A program made the position numbers and the translations under genes. Below, one piece after another: positions 32,026 to 42,497 of a stretch of 64,000 bases of DNA; position 1 is the stretch's first letter, and each line of letters starts with the position of its first letter. The DNA comes from Blepharisma japonicum. Lineage: Eukaryota; Ciliophora; Heterotrichea; Heterotrichida; Blepharismidae. The notes under the pieces are model-generated. The model did no database searches. It saw only the letters and a program-made list of their open reading frames with translations, and had not been told where the DNA came from. Location: assembly GCA_949751835.1 (NCBI GenBank), contig CATKHK010000003.1, positions 496,001 to 560,000 of the forward strand, written 5' to 3'.

Positions 32026-35000
32026 TTAGGCTTGGTTCTTAGCGTCTTCTGCTTTCGCTTCTGCAAGAGCATCCATTAATTCTCTGATTAAGAATGTTCC
32101 ATATCCATACCCTCCAAGTCCATACTTAGTGACGGTCTTGACAAACAGTTTAGGCCCAATTGAATCGTTGCCTTGGCTTGCTTCAGCCCAGATCTGTGCA
32201 ATTCTTTCATCAGAAAGACAAGGATCGTATTTAAGTGCAGCTGATTTGAACTGTTCTGCATTAGCTCCTTCTGTTCCAAAGGCATCGAATTCTCCAAACA
32301 AGAAAGCGGTATCTTTTCTTTGCTTTGCTTTATAAACGTCAATTAAAGCTACCAAATAGCTAGCCTTGCTGACAACCCAGTCTTCACTTCTGTTCCATTC
32401 CATAAGGTTCTTCATATTAATCTTAGCCATGAAGCTTTCTTTGGTGATTTCTCCATTTCCTCTTGTATCTAAGAGTCTCATAAGTTTATTGATGTTTTCA
32501 TCAGAAATCCAAAGGTCTAGATCTTCTTTGGTGCCGCTGATAAATTCATTAGCATCAATTGTGCCACCAGCGTCTTTATCAAGCATGTTGAAGATGGCTT
32601 CAGGGGTCTTTCCGAGTTTGGCCATCTTGTGGCAAATCTTGTAGGCGACAAAGTCTTCGTGTGAGACTGCTTCTGGCTTGATGTATTCTAAAGCAAGAGT
32701 TCCCATTTCTCTATCTCCCATAAACATGGTATATAAGAGCTCAATAACGTCGCTCAACAATGCAACTCCTCCAGTGCCTGCAGCTTCAAAGGCAGCACGG
32801 CCGCTTGCTTTACCTTTAGGTCCAGATGCCTTCTTGCCTTGGTTTTGCCTTGTTCTTTCAAGCTTGTCAATAAGTGGGTGGAATCCAACTCTAGCTCTAA
32901 CAAGATACACAGAAAGGCTGTTAGGTACTGGGTCTGGGTGGAACATTTGAAGAAGTCTGCAGTAGAATGCAGCATATTTGTTGCCTTCACTGAACAGTTG
33001 ATCAAGGGCTGGTAGTAATCCTGCTAAATGTTTCATAGCAAGTTTGGAAATACCGAAGGTCTTGTTGAGGTGCTCCATTAAGAAGTCAGGCATTGGTTTA
33101 GGAGTCTTGTGCTCTGACAAGTCTTTTCTGTCAGCTTCGAATTTCTTATCCATGAGGTCTTCCAAGAACTTGAAGACGTTCAAGTAGCTGATTGGCTTTT
33201 CATTTGGAATGCCAGCTTCTCTGATTGCTTTGGTGATTGCGTTGCTTTCAATCATGGTCTTGTTGTCCTCTTGCATTTCAATGACAGCGGCTTCGTAGTG
33301 TTTCATATCTTGTTCTTCGACATTGTCTGGGATTTCAATTGTGCTGGATGCTACAACTACTTGGCGGTCTCCTTTGATGGTCTTCTTGCTCATCCAAGTT
33401 CTGAAGTATTGCTGTTGCTTGTTCTTGTATGAGTTGATAAATCTGATTAAGAAGTTTCTGTTCATTGCTAAGGAGTGTCTTGTATGAAGTCCTAACATTT
33501 CAGCTCTCAGCTTTTCAATGGTGTCGTTAAGGTCAGAAATTTGGTTTTCTTTCTGAGCAATTTCAGCAGTCATTTTATTGATAGCTTCTTGGACATCTCC
33601 TGATTTGTCTCCACTGAATTCTTCAAGGTAGTCGATCTTGTGCTTCAAGTTTTGGTTTTCTTTCTGCAGAGATGCGACATCTTTTTGAAGTTTATCAACT
33701 TGGCGAGTCTTGTATTTGAGGTTTTCGTTTTCGTTGGTAAGATCCTTGATGCGTCTTTGTAAGTCGCTGAGGTCGATTTCTTGAGATTTAATCTGAGTGT
33801 CTTGATCTTCTTTTTCTTCTTTGATTAGAGAGTATAGCTGTTGGTATCTTCTAGCATTTTCAAGTTGCTCTTCAAGCTCGTTTAGTGCTTTGTCCTTATC
33901 TTCAAGCATATGCTCAAGGTAAGCAATTTCTTCTGGGTTTCCAGCTTGGCCGAGTTTGAGTTTCTCTTCAAGTTCATTTCTTTCGGTTTCAAGCTTGAGG
34001 ATGTGAAGCTTAAGTTCATTCTTTTCTCTGATTTGTTCAGCTAATTTTTCTTCAAGTTCAGCCTTTTCGCCTAACAGTTTTTGGATTTCTCTGTCTTTCG
34101 CTTTGACGATGTCTTCAAGTTCATCAGCATGCTTAGACTTAGCAGCAAGTTCATCTCTGGCTTGTCTAAGATCATTTTTAAGAGCGTCCAAAAGTTCGAG
34201 TTTTTCTTTATCGCCTTGGAAGTTCTTTTCGCTTGACCTTTGAAGTTGGTCTAAAGAGTTTTGCAAGTCTCTGATTTGGGTGTCTTTTTCTTTGTTGACT
34301 CTTCTGATGTTTCTAAGTTCTTTGTTGGCGTCATCAAGCTCTTCAGTGGTTCTTGACATTTCTTCCTTCAAGTTCTCAATTTCGTTGTTTGCATCAGCAA
34401 CTTTGATCTTGAGTTCAGAAATGACGGTTTCTTTGTCAGCTGATTCTTGGGTTAGTTTTTCGACTAGTTTGGAGTTTTGTTCGACTGAGTTTTGGAGCAA
34501 GTGAATTTGGGCTTCATATTGAACTCTCTGGCCTTCAAAGGTAGCTTTGGTGGTTTGCAATTCGTTGAGTTTGTCTTGGACATCTCCTTTGAGCCTGTTG
34601 ATTTCTTTAGAAAGTCTTTCTCTTAAATCTTTTCTGAGTCTTTCTAGTTTCTCCCATTGATCAAGTCTAGCAGTAACTCTATCAATGACTTCTGGCATGT
34701 TAGCTGGTGATTCTTCTTCAATCTTTTCAATTGCTTTCTTAACTTTGTCAAGAGCATCTTTAGTTTTGGCATCATCAGAAGAAATAGTGTTGGCTGTTTC
34801 TCTGATGGCTTTCTTCAGTAAATCTTCAGTTTGGATATCAACATCGTCGATGCTTGATCTGAGACCTCCAGCTTCTTTCACAAGCTTGTTTTGGAGTTTA
34901 GTTTGTGCTTGTCTGGAAGGAAGAAGTTTGCTAACATTGGTCGATACCAATTCAAGTGAGTCAGTGATGGTGTTTGGCTCTCCTTGCTGAAGGGCTCTTG

Positions 35001-38000
35001 CTTCTTTGAGATCTTTGGCTTGAGCCTTATCGTCAGATGATCCGCACAGTCTGAAAAGTCCTGCAAAGACCGCGTCAGTTTCAGTGTCGTCAGCACCTGC
35101 TGATTCTGCAATTAATTTAATTAAGTTTGCAAGTTTTCCTTTAATTGGAGTGTCATTAAGCAATGATTGTTTCTTTTGCTCAATGGTGTTTGCGTTGTCA
35201 AATCCGCCTAAAATTGAGCTAGCTAACTGAGGAATTGTAGTGGCAACTCCTGAAGGGTCAGTTAGTGCCTTGAGTGGAGCAATATCAGCTTCTAAGCTTG
35301 GGAACAATTGAGAAACAAGTGCTTGAAGAGTTGCATAAGATACTTTAATCGCTCTAAATTCAGCTCCTTCAATGGTTCTGAGCATTTCAATAGTTTCAGC
35401 TTCTCTATTATCTTTAGGCTTGGCTGCATCTCTCAGTTTTTGAAGTTCTCTTTCCAAGTTGATTCTTCCAAGCAATCTTAAGACTAAGTCAACAACGTTG
35501 TCAAGTTCTTGAGCTGAGTATTCGTCCTCTTTTTGCTTGAAGAGGTCGAGCTGAGCTTTAAGAAGATCTTCACCTTCTGGGATGACCATTTCAGTTTCAG
35601 TAATGGATGCCTTGACAGTTCTTGCTTTATCACTGTCAATCTCTCTGAGTCTTTCCAAAACGCTCATAACCTTATCATTTATGCTCAAGACAAGCCTGCT
35701 TTGCTCAAGTCTAAGTCCAGCGTAATGCTCAATCTTAGGTGCGTGGTCTTCTTTAAGAACATCTTCTGACTTAGATTTCAAGTTCTTCTCAACAACCTTG
35801 TTGTCTGGTGTGCCGAAGTACTTGGTCAAAGCTTCAATGACTGGGATTGCCATTGCTTGTTCTCTGTTATAGGCTTCACAAATAAGCTCAGCATTGACGT
35901 CAAGTCCTTGACCTTTGAGAATTTCAGTCCAAAGGACAGTGGAGAAGGTCTTGCTACCAGTTCTCTGAGAAATTGTGGAAGTTGCTTTGTCTTCAAGCTC
36001 TGTGATGACTTCTTCGACTGGCTTTTCTAGAAGTTTGGCTAGGAGTCTAAGAATTAATTTGCTGTATCGTGTAGCGAGTCTTCCTACACGCTTAGGAGTC
36101 AAATCAGAGAGTTTCTCAAATCTCTTGTTGCATTTATCAATGAGGGCTTGCTCGTCATGAGGGTGAGCTTGAGAGAGGATTTCAACTGCTTTATTGAGGT
36201 AAATGATGAATTTTGCGACATCATTATGGTCTGGGCCAGCAAAGAATGGCTTGATTTCTCTTAGCTTGACAACTGGATGAAGCTTCATCTTCTTGTTGAC
36301 TCCATAGTGGGCCTGTCTTGCTTCTTCATCAGTGACTGGTGGACCATCTTTGGTGACCTCATTAAGGTTGAATTCAGACCAATCTGCAGCCAATTCAGTA
36401 TAATAAGGCATCAACTGGTGAGGTTCAGTTGGTACTTTATCCTTTCTTGCCACAAGTGCGTCAAGTTCTGGGTGTTCAGCAACGCTTGCTTTCTCATACA
36501 ACTTCTTAGATTCTAAGTTCAAGTTTTCAAGTGTAGTCAAAATCGACTTAATTTCATCTTCACCTGGTTCTTGTTCTCTTAATTTGACCATGAGTTGGTC
36601 CAATAAATCTCTCAGTCTACTTTCTACTTCTTTTTCAAGTTCTGGATAAGTCTTCAAGTAATCATCTAAAAGCTCAAGGGCTCTAGTATTATTGTCTGGA
36701 ATTTCATCATGGACAGCTTCGTGGATATTGTTAACGAGGTCTTTGGCTTCTGCAAGCTGCTCATCGCTTCCTACAAGTCCAGCTAGCCAGAGAAGTCTGT
36801 CAGTGTCGTTATCTTTTTTCATTCTGAGGGAATGAAGAAGTTCAACAGGGTCAAATGGCAATGAAGCTGCTGTTTGTTTCTTGGTCAAAGCTGCAACTGC
36901 TGCGTCAACATTTTCGTCATCTTCAGGGAGTCCAGTCATTCTGAAGTAGACATTAATGAGATACCCAATTCTCTTTGTCAAGTCTGCAAGGTTTTCAGCT
37001 GGTTTGTCTTTAAGTTCTTCAACCTCAGGTGGGACTGGCACATTGAAGAATTTGGAACCATTATCAACAAGCTTGTGAGCCTTATTAAGAGTTGTATATA
37101 GGTTCTTGAAAACGTCTGGGGCCATAACGAATTCTCTCTTTTCTTTTTCTAAGTCATTGAGGACATTGAAAACATCACTTACAGTTTCCATGTTGGTTCT
37201 GTTTTCTTGCATGTTGCTGTTGACTTCATCTTTGAACTTTCTGAGCTCGTTGACTCTGTCATCAATATTTGGTTTGCTTCCATAGATCAGAGCACCCATG
37301 CCTTCTAAGGTTTCGAAGGAGTCTTTGACAGATTCAGTAGCTAAATCAGTTATATCAATAGCTGATTGTGGACCTGCTCCTTTCTTGGATCTTACTCTGA
37401 CAGCTTTAGGTCTTCTGCCTCCTGCTCCTCCTGAGCTTGCGGCTTGGCTGACTGCATCTTTGGATTTTTGAATCAAAAACTCCAAAAGTTCTTCTTGATT
37501 TGAGATGGCTGGGAATAGCTCTTCAATGGTGGACTTAATGGTGATAAGTGCTTCTCTTGCTGTGTCAGGGACAACTCCAGTTACTGCATTAATTCCTTGC
37601 TCACAGACTTCATTGGCTTGTTCTTGGTCACTTTCGTCACCAACTCCTTCAGCTAAATCTTTGATATTGCGAGAAGCTGCATCTTGGGTGATTTTGCCAT
37701 TAACTAATAAGAACTTGAGAAGAGTGACTGGATCATAAGGAAGAACGCATTCTCCTTTGCCTCTCTTTTTGATTGTTTCGTTGATTTCTTGGTTGTCTTC
37801 GTTAGTGGCGTCATCGTCCATGCCAATAAGTTTGCCTAATAAAGCTCTGAGGACTCCTGTCCATCTGTTAAGTTTGTCGACTTGAGGAGCTAGTTGATTT
37901 GGAACTTCAAGCTCAGACAATGTCTTAATGATAGGGAGTTCAGGCTTTTCGAGGGTTTCTGCGAGTTCTTTGGCGAGTTCTGCATCTTTAGCGCTGATAT

Positions 38001-39681
38001 CTGCAATTTTCTGAACAAGATCATCGCCCATAAGTTCTTTCTTGAAATCTTCTTGGTCTCTGGCAAGTCTGAAGATTTGGTCAAGCAAGATGTTATACCT
38101 TTGTCCACTAGCAATACCTTCGTCGATTTCTGAAAGCCTCTGGTGTTGTCCAGCTCTGATTTGCTGGGTAATTTCGTCGTTAGGCTTGTAGTTGGCTTCA
38201 ATCTTATCTAAAGTAGCTTCTCCTTTATGAAGGGTATCAGCAAGTTCTTTAATAGGTCTTGCAAGTTTGTTATTGATAGCTTGGGTTTCTTCAGGAGTTT
38301 CTTCTCCGTCAAAAGTGCCAACTCCAATCATCTTAATAAGAGATTTTGCAAGGTTTTGGTATCTATCGTTGACGTGAACTCCATCTTGCAATGAAACTGC
38401 ATTTTCTCTATCTTTTTTGACTCCAGCATGCTCGTGAAGGAAAGGATGAACTCTATCTGGCTTAATAATAGGGAGAAGGGCAGACACAATTGCATCATCA
38501 GCGTCAAGGATTTTATTTAGCTGAGCTGCCGTGACACTTTGGTCAGAAATGCCTTTGAATGATTTTTGTTTAAGGTCTTCTAGCTTATTTTGGAGATCAG
38601 AAAGTTCATTAAGTTTCCCAACAATTGAAAGTGGTTCATCGAAATTTGGATCTTCTAGGGCACTGATAGCATCAGCAAGTTTGGCAGCCTCTTCTTGGAG
38701 GTCAGGAGTCATAGCGACTAAGCTTTTCAAGGTGTCTTGAGATGCATCAACTTCGGCTTTTTGCTTTCTGAAAAGATCAGTGAGTGGAACGACCATTTTA
38801 GCCTTTTCCATAGCTACTGCAGTTTTCGCACCTTCAGTGCCAACTTCTGGTCTTTTGCCTTCCCAATCCATCTTGTAAGCTTGGTCAGGCTTTTTGTCTT
38901 TGACGAAACCCCATTTCTTGTCATCACGATTCCATGTTTTTTCTTGAGATTCGTGCTCAGGAGTTTTTTCTGTTTTTTCTTCCCAACTGAGATCTCCTTT
39001 TTTGCCAGTTTCGAGTCCAGTGTATTTGTCGCCTTCCTGCTTCCATTCTTTTTTCTCATTGTAATCAAAATCTGGATCATCTTTCCAGCTTTCTCCCCAT
39101 TTCTTATCTCCTTCTTGGTATTCTTTTTCTTCGCCTCTAGATGTGCCTAAAGTCCATACCTTTTCCTTTCCTGAGCTTGTTGGATCACTCCAGAATTTTT
39201 CAGTGTAATCTTCAAGACCTTGAGGAGTGCATCTAACGCTTTGTTTGGTTCCATTAGTGACGTCTCCTATCTTTGTGGACTCTTCAAGGCTTTTAACCTT
39301 TGGACCAAGTTCCCATGTGGTATGAACTTCGTGGTCAGGGAGGTATTTGATCACCACACCCCATTCACGTGGATGCTTATGCCAAGTTTTGGCAACAATA
39401 TGAATATCTTCTTCTACATACCAGTGCTCGTAAAACCAAGTGTCTGACCACTTGTCGTGCCCAAACTTCTCTCCAGTTTGGCTTGTTGAGTCGAACCACT
39501 CATAGATGTCGCAATTGTCAACTACCCAATAGGCCTCTTGACCTGTTTCAGTTGTTTTGGTGAAATGTTCCTCTGCTGAGACTGCTGATATGAGCTTATT
39601 ATAGATAAGCCAAGTCTCGTAGTATTTCATTGAAAAGGCTGGGTAAGACCCAGACCACCAACTTTCAAGTTTAGAAGCCAT
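32026..39681 (-). CDS. giant helical/coiled-coil protein with W-rich repeats and EF-hands
   Basis: 2551 residues in one unbroken exon. Residues 1-285 hold short Trp-centred repeats (KWSDTWFYEHW, KKWGESWKDD, KKEWKQEGDKY, DKKWGF), about 20 Trp in all. Residues 285-1600 are repeated helical units recurring about every 250-300 residues, with related blocks such as LLGKLIGMDDD..VLPYDPVTLL and VYFRMTGLPEDD..SLPFDPVELL. A long coiled coil runs from about 1640 to 2060 (ELDDANKELRNIRRVNKEKD). The C-terminal domain has FLIRFINSYKNKQQQYFRTW and a pair of EF-hands (LDKDAGGTIDANE, LDTRGNGEITKES). All about 30 Trp are TGG, none TGA, and GC is higher than in neighbours, suggesting strong expression. I infer a cortical or fibre structural protein; the exact family is unknown. 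Confidence 0.85.
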   Translation of the reverse strand: MASKLESWWSGSYPAFSMKYYETWLIYNKLISAVSAEEHFTKTTETGQEAYWVVDNCDIYEWFDSTSQTGEKFGHDKWSDTWFYEHWYVEEDIHIVAKTWHKHPREWGVVIKYLPDHEVHTTWELGPKVKSLEESTKIGDVTNGTKQSVRCTPQGLEDYTEKFWSDPTSSGKEKVWTLGTSRGEEKEYQEGDKKWGESWKDDPDFDYNEKKEWKQEGDKYTGLETGKKGDLSWEEKTEKTPEHESQEKTWNRDDKKWGFVKDKKPDQAYKMDWEGKRPEVGTEGAKTAVAMEKAKMVVPLTDLFRKQKAEVDASQDTLKSLVAMTPDLQEEAAKLADAISALEDPNFDEPLSIVGKLNELSDLQNKLEDLKQKSFKGISDQSVTAAQLNKILDADDAIVSALLPIIKPDRVHPFLHEHAGVKKDRENAVSLQDGVHVNDRYQNLAKSLIKMIGVGTFDGEETPEETQAINNKLARPIKELADTLHKGEATLDKIEANYKPNDEITQQIRAGQHQRLSEIDEGIASGQRYNILLDQIFRLARDQEDFKKELMGDDLVQKIADISAKDAELAKELAETLEKPELPIIKTLSELEVPNQLAPQVDKLNRWTGVLRALLGKLIGMDDDATNEDNQEINETIKKRGKGECVLPYDPVTLLKFLLVNGKITQDAASRNIKDLAEGVGDESDQEQANEVCEQGINAVTGVVPDTAREALITIKSTIEELFPAISNQEELLEFLIQKSKDAVSQAASSGGAGGRRPKAVRVRSKKGAGPQSAIDITDLATESVKDSFETLEGMGALIYGSKPNIDDRVNELRKFKDEVNSNMQENRTNMETVSDVFNVLNDLEKEKREFVMAPDVFKNLYTTLNKAHKLVDNGSKFFNVPVPPEVEELKDKPAENLADLTKRIGYLINVYFRMTGLPEDDENVDAAVAALTKKQTAASLPFDPVELLHSLRMKKDNDTDRLLWLAGLVGSDEQLAEAKDLVNNIHEAVHDEIPDNNTRALELLDDYLKTYPELEKEVESRLRDLLDQLMVKLREQEPGEDEIKSILTTLENLNLESKKLYEKASVAEHPELDALVARKDKVPTEPHQLMPYYTELAADWSEFNLNEVTKDGPPVTDEEARQAHYGVNKKMKLHPVVKLREIKPFFAGPDHNDVAKFIIYLNKAVEILSQAHPHDEQALIDKCNKRFEKLSDLTPKRVGRLATRYSKLILRLLAKLLEKPVEEVITELEDKATSTISQRTGSKTFSTVLWTEILKGQGLDVNAELICEAYNREQAMAIPVIEALTKYFGTPDNKVVEKNLKSKSEDVLKEDHAPKIEHYAGLRLEQSRLVLSINDKVMSVLERLREIDSDKARTVKASITETEMVIPEGEDLLKAQLDLFKQKEDEYSAQELDNVVDLVLRLLGRINLERELQKLRDAAKPKDNREAETIEMLRTIEGAEFRAIKVSYATLQALVSQLFPSLEADIAPLKALTDPSGVATTIPQLASSILGGFDNANTIEQKKQSLLNDTPIKGKLANLIKLIAESAGADDTETDAVFAGLFRLCGSSDDKAQAKDLKEARALQQGEPNTITDSLELVSTNVSKLLPSRQAQTKLQNKLVKEAGGLRSSIDDVDIQTEDLLKKAIRETANTISSDDAKTKDALDKVKKAIEKIEEESPANMPEVIDRVTARLDQWEKLERLRKDLRERLSKEINRLKGDVQDKLNELQTTKATFEGQRVQYEAQIHLLQNSVEQNSKLVEKLTQESADKETVISELKIKVADANNEIENLKEEMSRTTEELDDANKELRNIRRVNKEKDTQIRDLQNSLDQLQRSSEKNFQGDKEKLELLDALKNDLRQARDELAAKSKHADELEDIVKAKDREIQKLLGEKAELEEKLAEQIREKNELKLHILKLETERNELEEKLKLGQAGNPEEIAYLEHMLEDKDKALNELEEQLENARRYQQLYSLIKEEKEDQDTQIKSQEIDLSDLQRRIKDLTNENENLKYKTRQVDKLQKDVASLQKENQNLKHKIDYLEEFSGDKSGDVQEAINKMTAEIAQKENQISDLNDTIEKLRAEMLGLHTRHSLAMNRNFLIRFINSYKNKQQQYFRTWMSKKTIKGDRQVVVASSTIEIPDNVEEQDMKHYEAAVIEMQEDNKTMIESNAITKAIREAGIPNEKPISYLNVFKFLEDLMDKKFEADRKDLSEHKTPKPMPDFLMEHLNKTFGISKLAMKHLAGLLPALDQLFSEGNKYAAFYCRLLQMFHPDPVPNSLSVYLVRARVGFHPLIDKLERTRQNQGKKASGPKGKASGRAAFEAAGTGGVALLSDVIELLYTMFMGDREMGTLALEYIKPEAVSHEDFVAYKICHKMAKLGKTPEAIFNMLDKDAGGTIDANEFISGTKEDLDLWISDENINKLMRLLDTRGNGEITKESFMAKINMKNLMEWNRSEDWVVSKASYLVALIDVYKAKQRKDTAFLFGEFDAFGTEGANAEQFKSAALKYDPCLSDERIAQIWAEASQGNDSIGPKLFVKTVTKYGLGGYGYGTFLIRELMDALAEAKAEDAKNQA

Positions 39682-40218
39682 TAAATTATTAAGCCTGATA
39701 TACGTTTATTTAATATGGACAAATTTATTTCAGCTTCTGAAATGAAGTCAGAAATTTTTGCCAATGATAAATTAAAATGATTATCAAAAGCCTAAGAAGA
39801 GCTTAAGGTGTTGCTAAATGTTTAACCATTTATTGGTTTGCAGATTTTTATGTAAAGGGTGATTTTTTTCAGCTGAAGATTAAAACTTATAGGATTGGGA
39901 ATCTGGCATATAAAATTAAGAGAGTAAAATTATTGATGATTTGGCTCATATTGATCGTTTTAGCCTTCAAAGTCATGGGCTTAGTAATAAAAGCGATGAA
40001 CATATTTATGATAAAAAAATTAACATAAAATCATTTTTTATCGGGTTTAGAAAAAACGCGTAGCGCACTTTACGATCGTTTTGCCTAAAATCTAACCCTT
40101 ACTAATTGACGCTCCTCCTTTTAGACTTTATTCAGTATTTTTTAATAGTAGCAAAAAAATGTGATTTAAACGCTGATCGAGGAATTATCATTTTATTAGG
40201 CATTATTTTTTATATAAT
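39682..40218. other. divergent intergenic region upstream of the giant gene
   Basis: 537 bases hold the promoters of the giant gene (minus) and the Cys-rich surface gene (plus). One forward frame in 39930-40260 is mostly open (LAHIDRFSLQSHGL) but contains TAG and TAA and has no clear start, so it is not called. Confidence 0.35.
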
Positions 40219-41277
40219 ATGGGAATTTATTTTAGGAGGTTTTACTCAATTTTTTTCTCTTTAGTTGTTTACTCGCTAGATTGCTATAAGTTCAATTGCA
40301 AATCTCTAGACATGCTGTTTGTGAATGAAACCTGCATTTTTTATGAGCCAACACAAGGAAAATATTGATTAAATGAGTGTCCAAGATATTTTTATTGCCC
40401 TATTCCAGCTCTAACTCAAGAAATAAACTCGACTTGCCAATATATCCCTAAGCCTAGCTCATATTTCTGGCCTGGAGAGCCCTGCTCATCAAACTCTTCT
40501 TGCATAACAAATGCATGCATAGATTCCTTATGCATTGGAAATGCCGCTGGAGAATCTTGCAAAAATGATGGGGATTGCAACCCTGGTTTATTCTGCAGCT
40601 TGGAAAAATGCATTCAGCAGATAAACACAGGAAGTTATGGCTGCTCTCGAGATGAAGAGTGTGTAAATTCATCATTTTGCAATTACACAGGAAATCCAGC
40701 TACTTCTATTTGTGTGCTTGGATATAGTTTGACTAGTGGGCAAGCAATTGCGAATTGTGAGAACGGAATTAGCAATTTATGCCAAAATATTGCGTGTATT
40801 GGAGGAAATCATCCAGTATGCAATGTAAAATTGTCATCTCAATTATTGCCGAATACATGCCAGAGCTCAAATGACTGCCAAATTGACAACAATTTATCAG
40901 GATATTTGCCAAGTTGTGAATGCGCATTTAATCCAAAGGGAAAGGCTTATTGTGGGCTGTATCCTGGAGATAAGCCTTATCAGCAATATTTAATTATACT
41001 TCAAGATTGAATTAGCAGTGATATTATAAATAAATGCAACACAGAAAGAAGAGGAATTTCACCATGCATGCAGGCATATTATCCTAATTATTTAAAGCTA
41101 GCTTATTACGCATCTCTTGTTTCAGCATATCCACAATTGCAAAATGCTCCAAACTGTGCACAACAGATTTATCTATCCAATTATTGAGGGTTGTTGCAGC
41201 AAATTAATGACCAAGATGAATATTCCAATTCAGATGAAATACTTTTATCGCTAGGATTTTTATTAATATTGTATTAA
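40219..41277 (+). CDS. Cys-rich surface protein, probably GPI-anchored
   Basis: 352 residues, no intron. An N-terminal hydrophobic stretch (FYSIFFSLVVYSLD) serves as a signal peptide. The body has about 30 Cys, with repeated C.....DC..GLFCS...C-type and C..DEECVNSSFC blocks like the Dickkopf-type Cys pattern common in ciliate surface proteins. NxS/T glycosylation sites are many. The C-terminus ends in a short hydrophobic tail (EILLSLGFLLILY) with no cytoplasmic residues after it, which fits GPI attachment. TGA encodes Trp at GKYWLNE, LQDWISS and NYWGLL. The Thr/Ser-poor sequence and single copy do not identify it as a known surface antigen. It ends 77 bases before the stop of the converging methyltransferase gene. 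Confidence 0.7.
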
Positions 41278-41354
41278 CCATATTAATCATGTAACAAAAT
41301 AGGTATTTTATGAATAATAAGCCCTTTTATTTGACTATTAGCATACATTTATTC

Positions 41355-42281
41355 TTAAAACGCTAAATTAACTGACCCTTTGCATCCAATGATCATGCAG
41401 TAATGTTCCATAAGCATATTCCACTCTTCAAACTCATCCATCCATTCCAATTTCTCCACTCTTTCTCTTTCATGCCTATCAGTGTGCCTATTATAAATCA
41501 TCAGCATATTGTAGCCATCAACTCTTTCATAAAATCTTCTAAATCTGTCTAAATGAGAAGCCACAGTTGGATAAGAGACAATTCCTTTAAGCTCTACATG
41601 TCTTGCACGCAGATTCTGAATCATGGTTCTTCCAAATGGGTCATGAGGCTGGATCATGTCATAGTTAAGAAATGCGGAATTAGGATACAGAGTTGAGAAG
41701 TCTTCAATTAAAGAATCTGAGTGTTGAGCTTCCATGTATGCTAATACACATTCTGCTAATATTAGAGTAGGCGCTGATGTATTTGTATGTAAAGCTAGCT
41801 TTTCCATGAGGAATCTGGAATTTCTTAAATCTGCATGCAAGAGTTTATAGTCTCTTGCTAGGATTTCTTGATTTGGAGTAATGGGAGATGATATCATGGA
41901 GAATAGTTGAGGATTAGAAGCAATTATTTGGCTTTTGTGGTTACACACATCTTCGAAATCAATTTCTGTATATTGAAATCTGGCTTCCGGCTTTTCTGTT
42001 CTTAAAAGCCAATAAGCAGTATCAAAGCCAGCACCGATTGAAATAATTTGCTTATTATCATCATCAATTCTCAAGAATTCATCAACTGTCATTTTAACTC
42101 GATGGACTCTTGCCCAATAGCCACGATTTATAAGAGGAGGCCTTTTCACCGTGTCTCTTGCAAAGAGTGAGATGAAAGGATCGTGAACATAGCCTAGTTG
42201 AGTAGCATAGCTATATCAAAATTACTTCTTTGAGGATAGAGCATCTTCTGCAGTAGCTTTTATTGGCTGGTCTTCTTGCAT
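41355..42281 (-). CDS. leucine carboxyl methyltransferase (LCMT/PPM1) family protein
   Basis: 303 residues. The true start is at 42281: a first exon of 56 nt (MQEDQPIKATAEDALSS) is joined by a 15-nt intron (42211-42225, GTAATTTTGATATAG, phase 2) to the main exon. The spliced N-terminus SKNYATQLGYVHDPFI is the family's 'SK..AV..GY..DP' and is followed by KRPPLINRGYWARV, the invariant 'P.INRGYYAR' block. IISIGAGFDTAYW is the SAM loop, FQYTEIDF the acidic strand, and TLILAECVLAYME the family's 'AEC.L.Y' motif. LCMT1 methylates the C-terminal Leu of the PP2A catalytic subunit; related members modify tRNA wybutosine. Length near 300 favours the PP2A type. Confidence 0.88.
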
Positions 42282-42497
42282 ATTTAAGAATAGATTTATT
42301 CTTGATGTCAATAAATAAGATAGCAGAGCTAATTTCTAAAAATTAAATTTGGATTTTCGCTTGTTTTTATTTTAATAAAAGCAATATCACGCAATTTTCT
42401 TGCTTAGTAAGCCTAAATTGAAACATATTAAAAAGTGTCCAGAATTGGAAGCCATTGCATAATTCTAATCAATTATGTTAATTTATGATAAAAGCCA

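Noticed and set aside
40095-40115. CTAACCCTTAC-like sequence as a telomere or internal telomeric repeat
   Set aside because: Only one imperfect copy is seen, with no tandem repetition.
39930-40260. Mostly open forward frame upstream of the Cys-rich surface gene
   Set aside because: It contains TAG and TAA, lacks a start, and overlaps the surface gene's better-supported frame. With TGA as sense, AT-rich DNA often gives open runs of this length.
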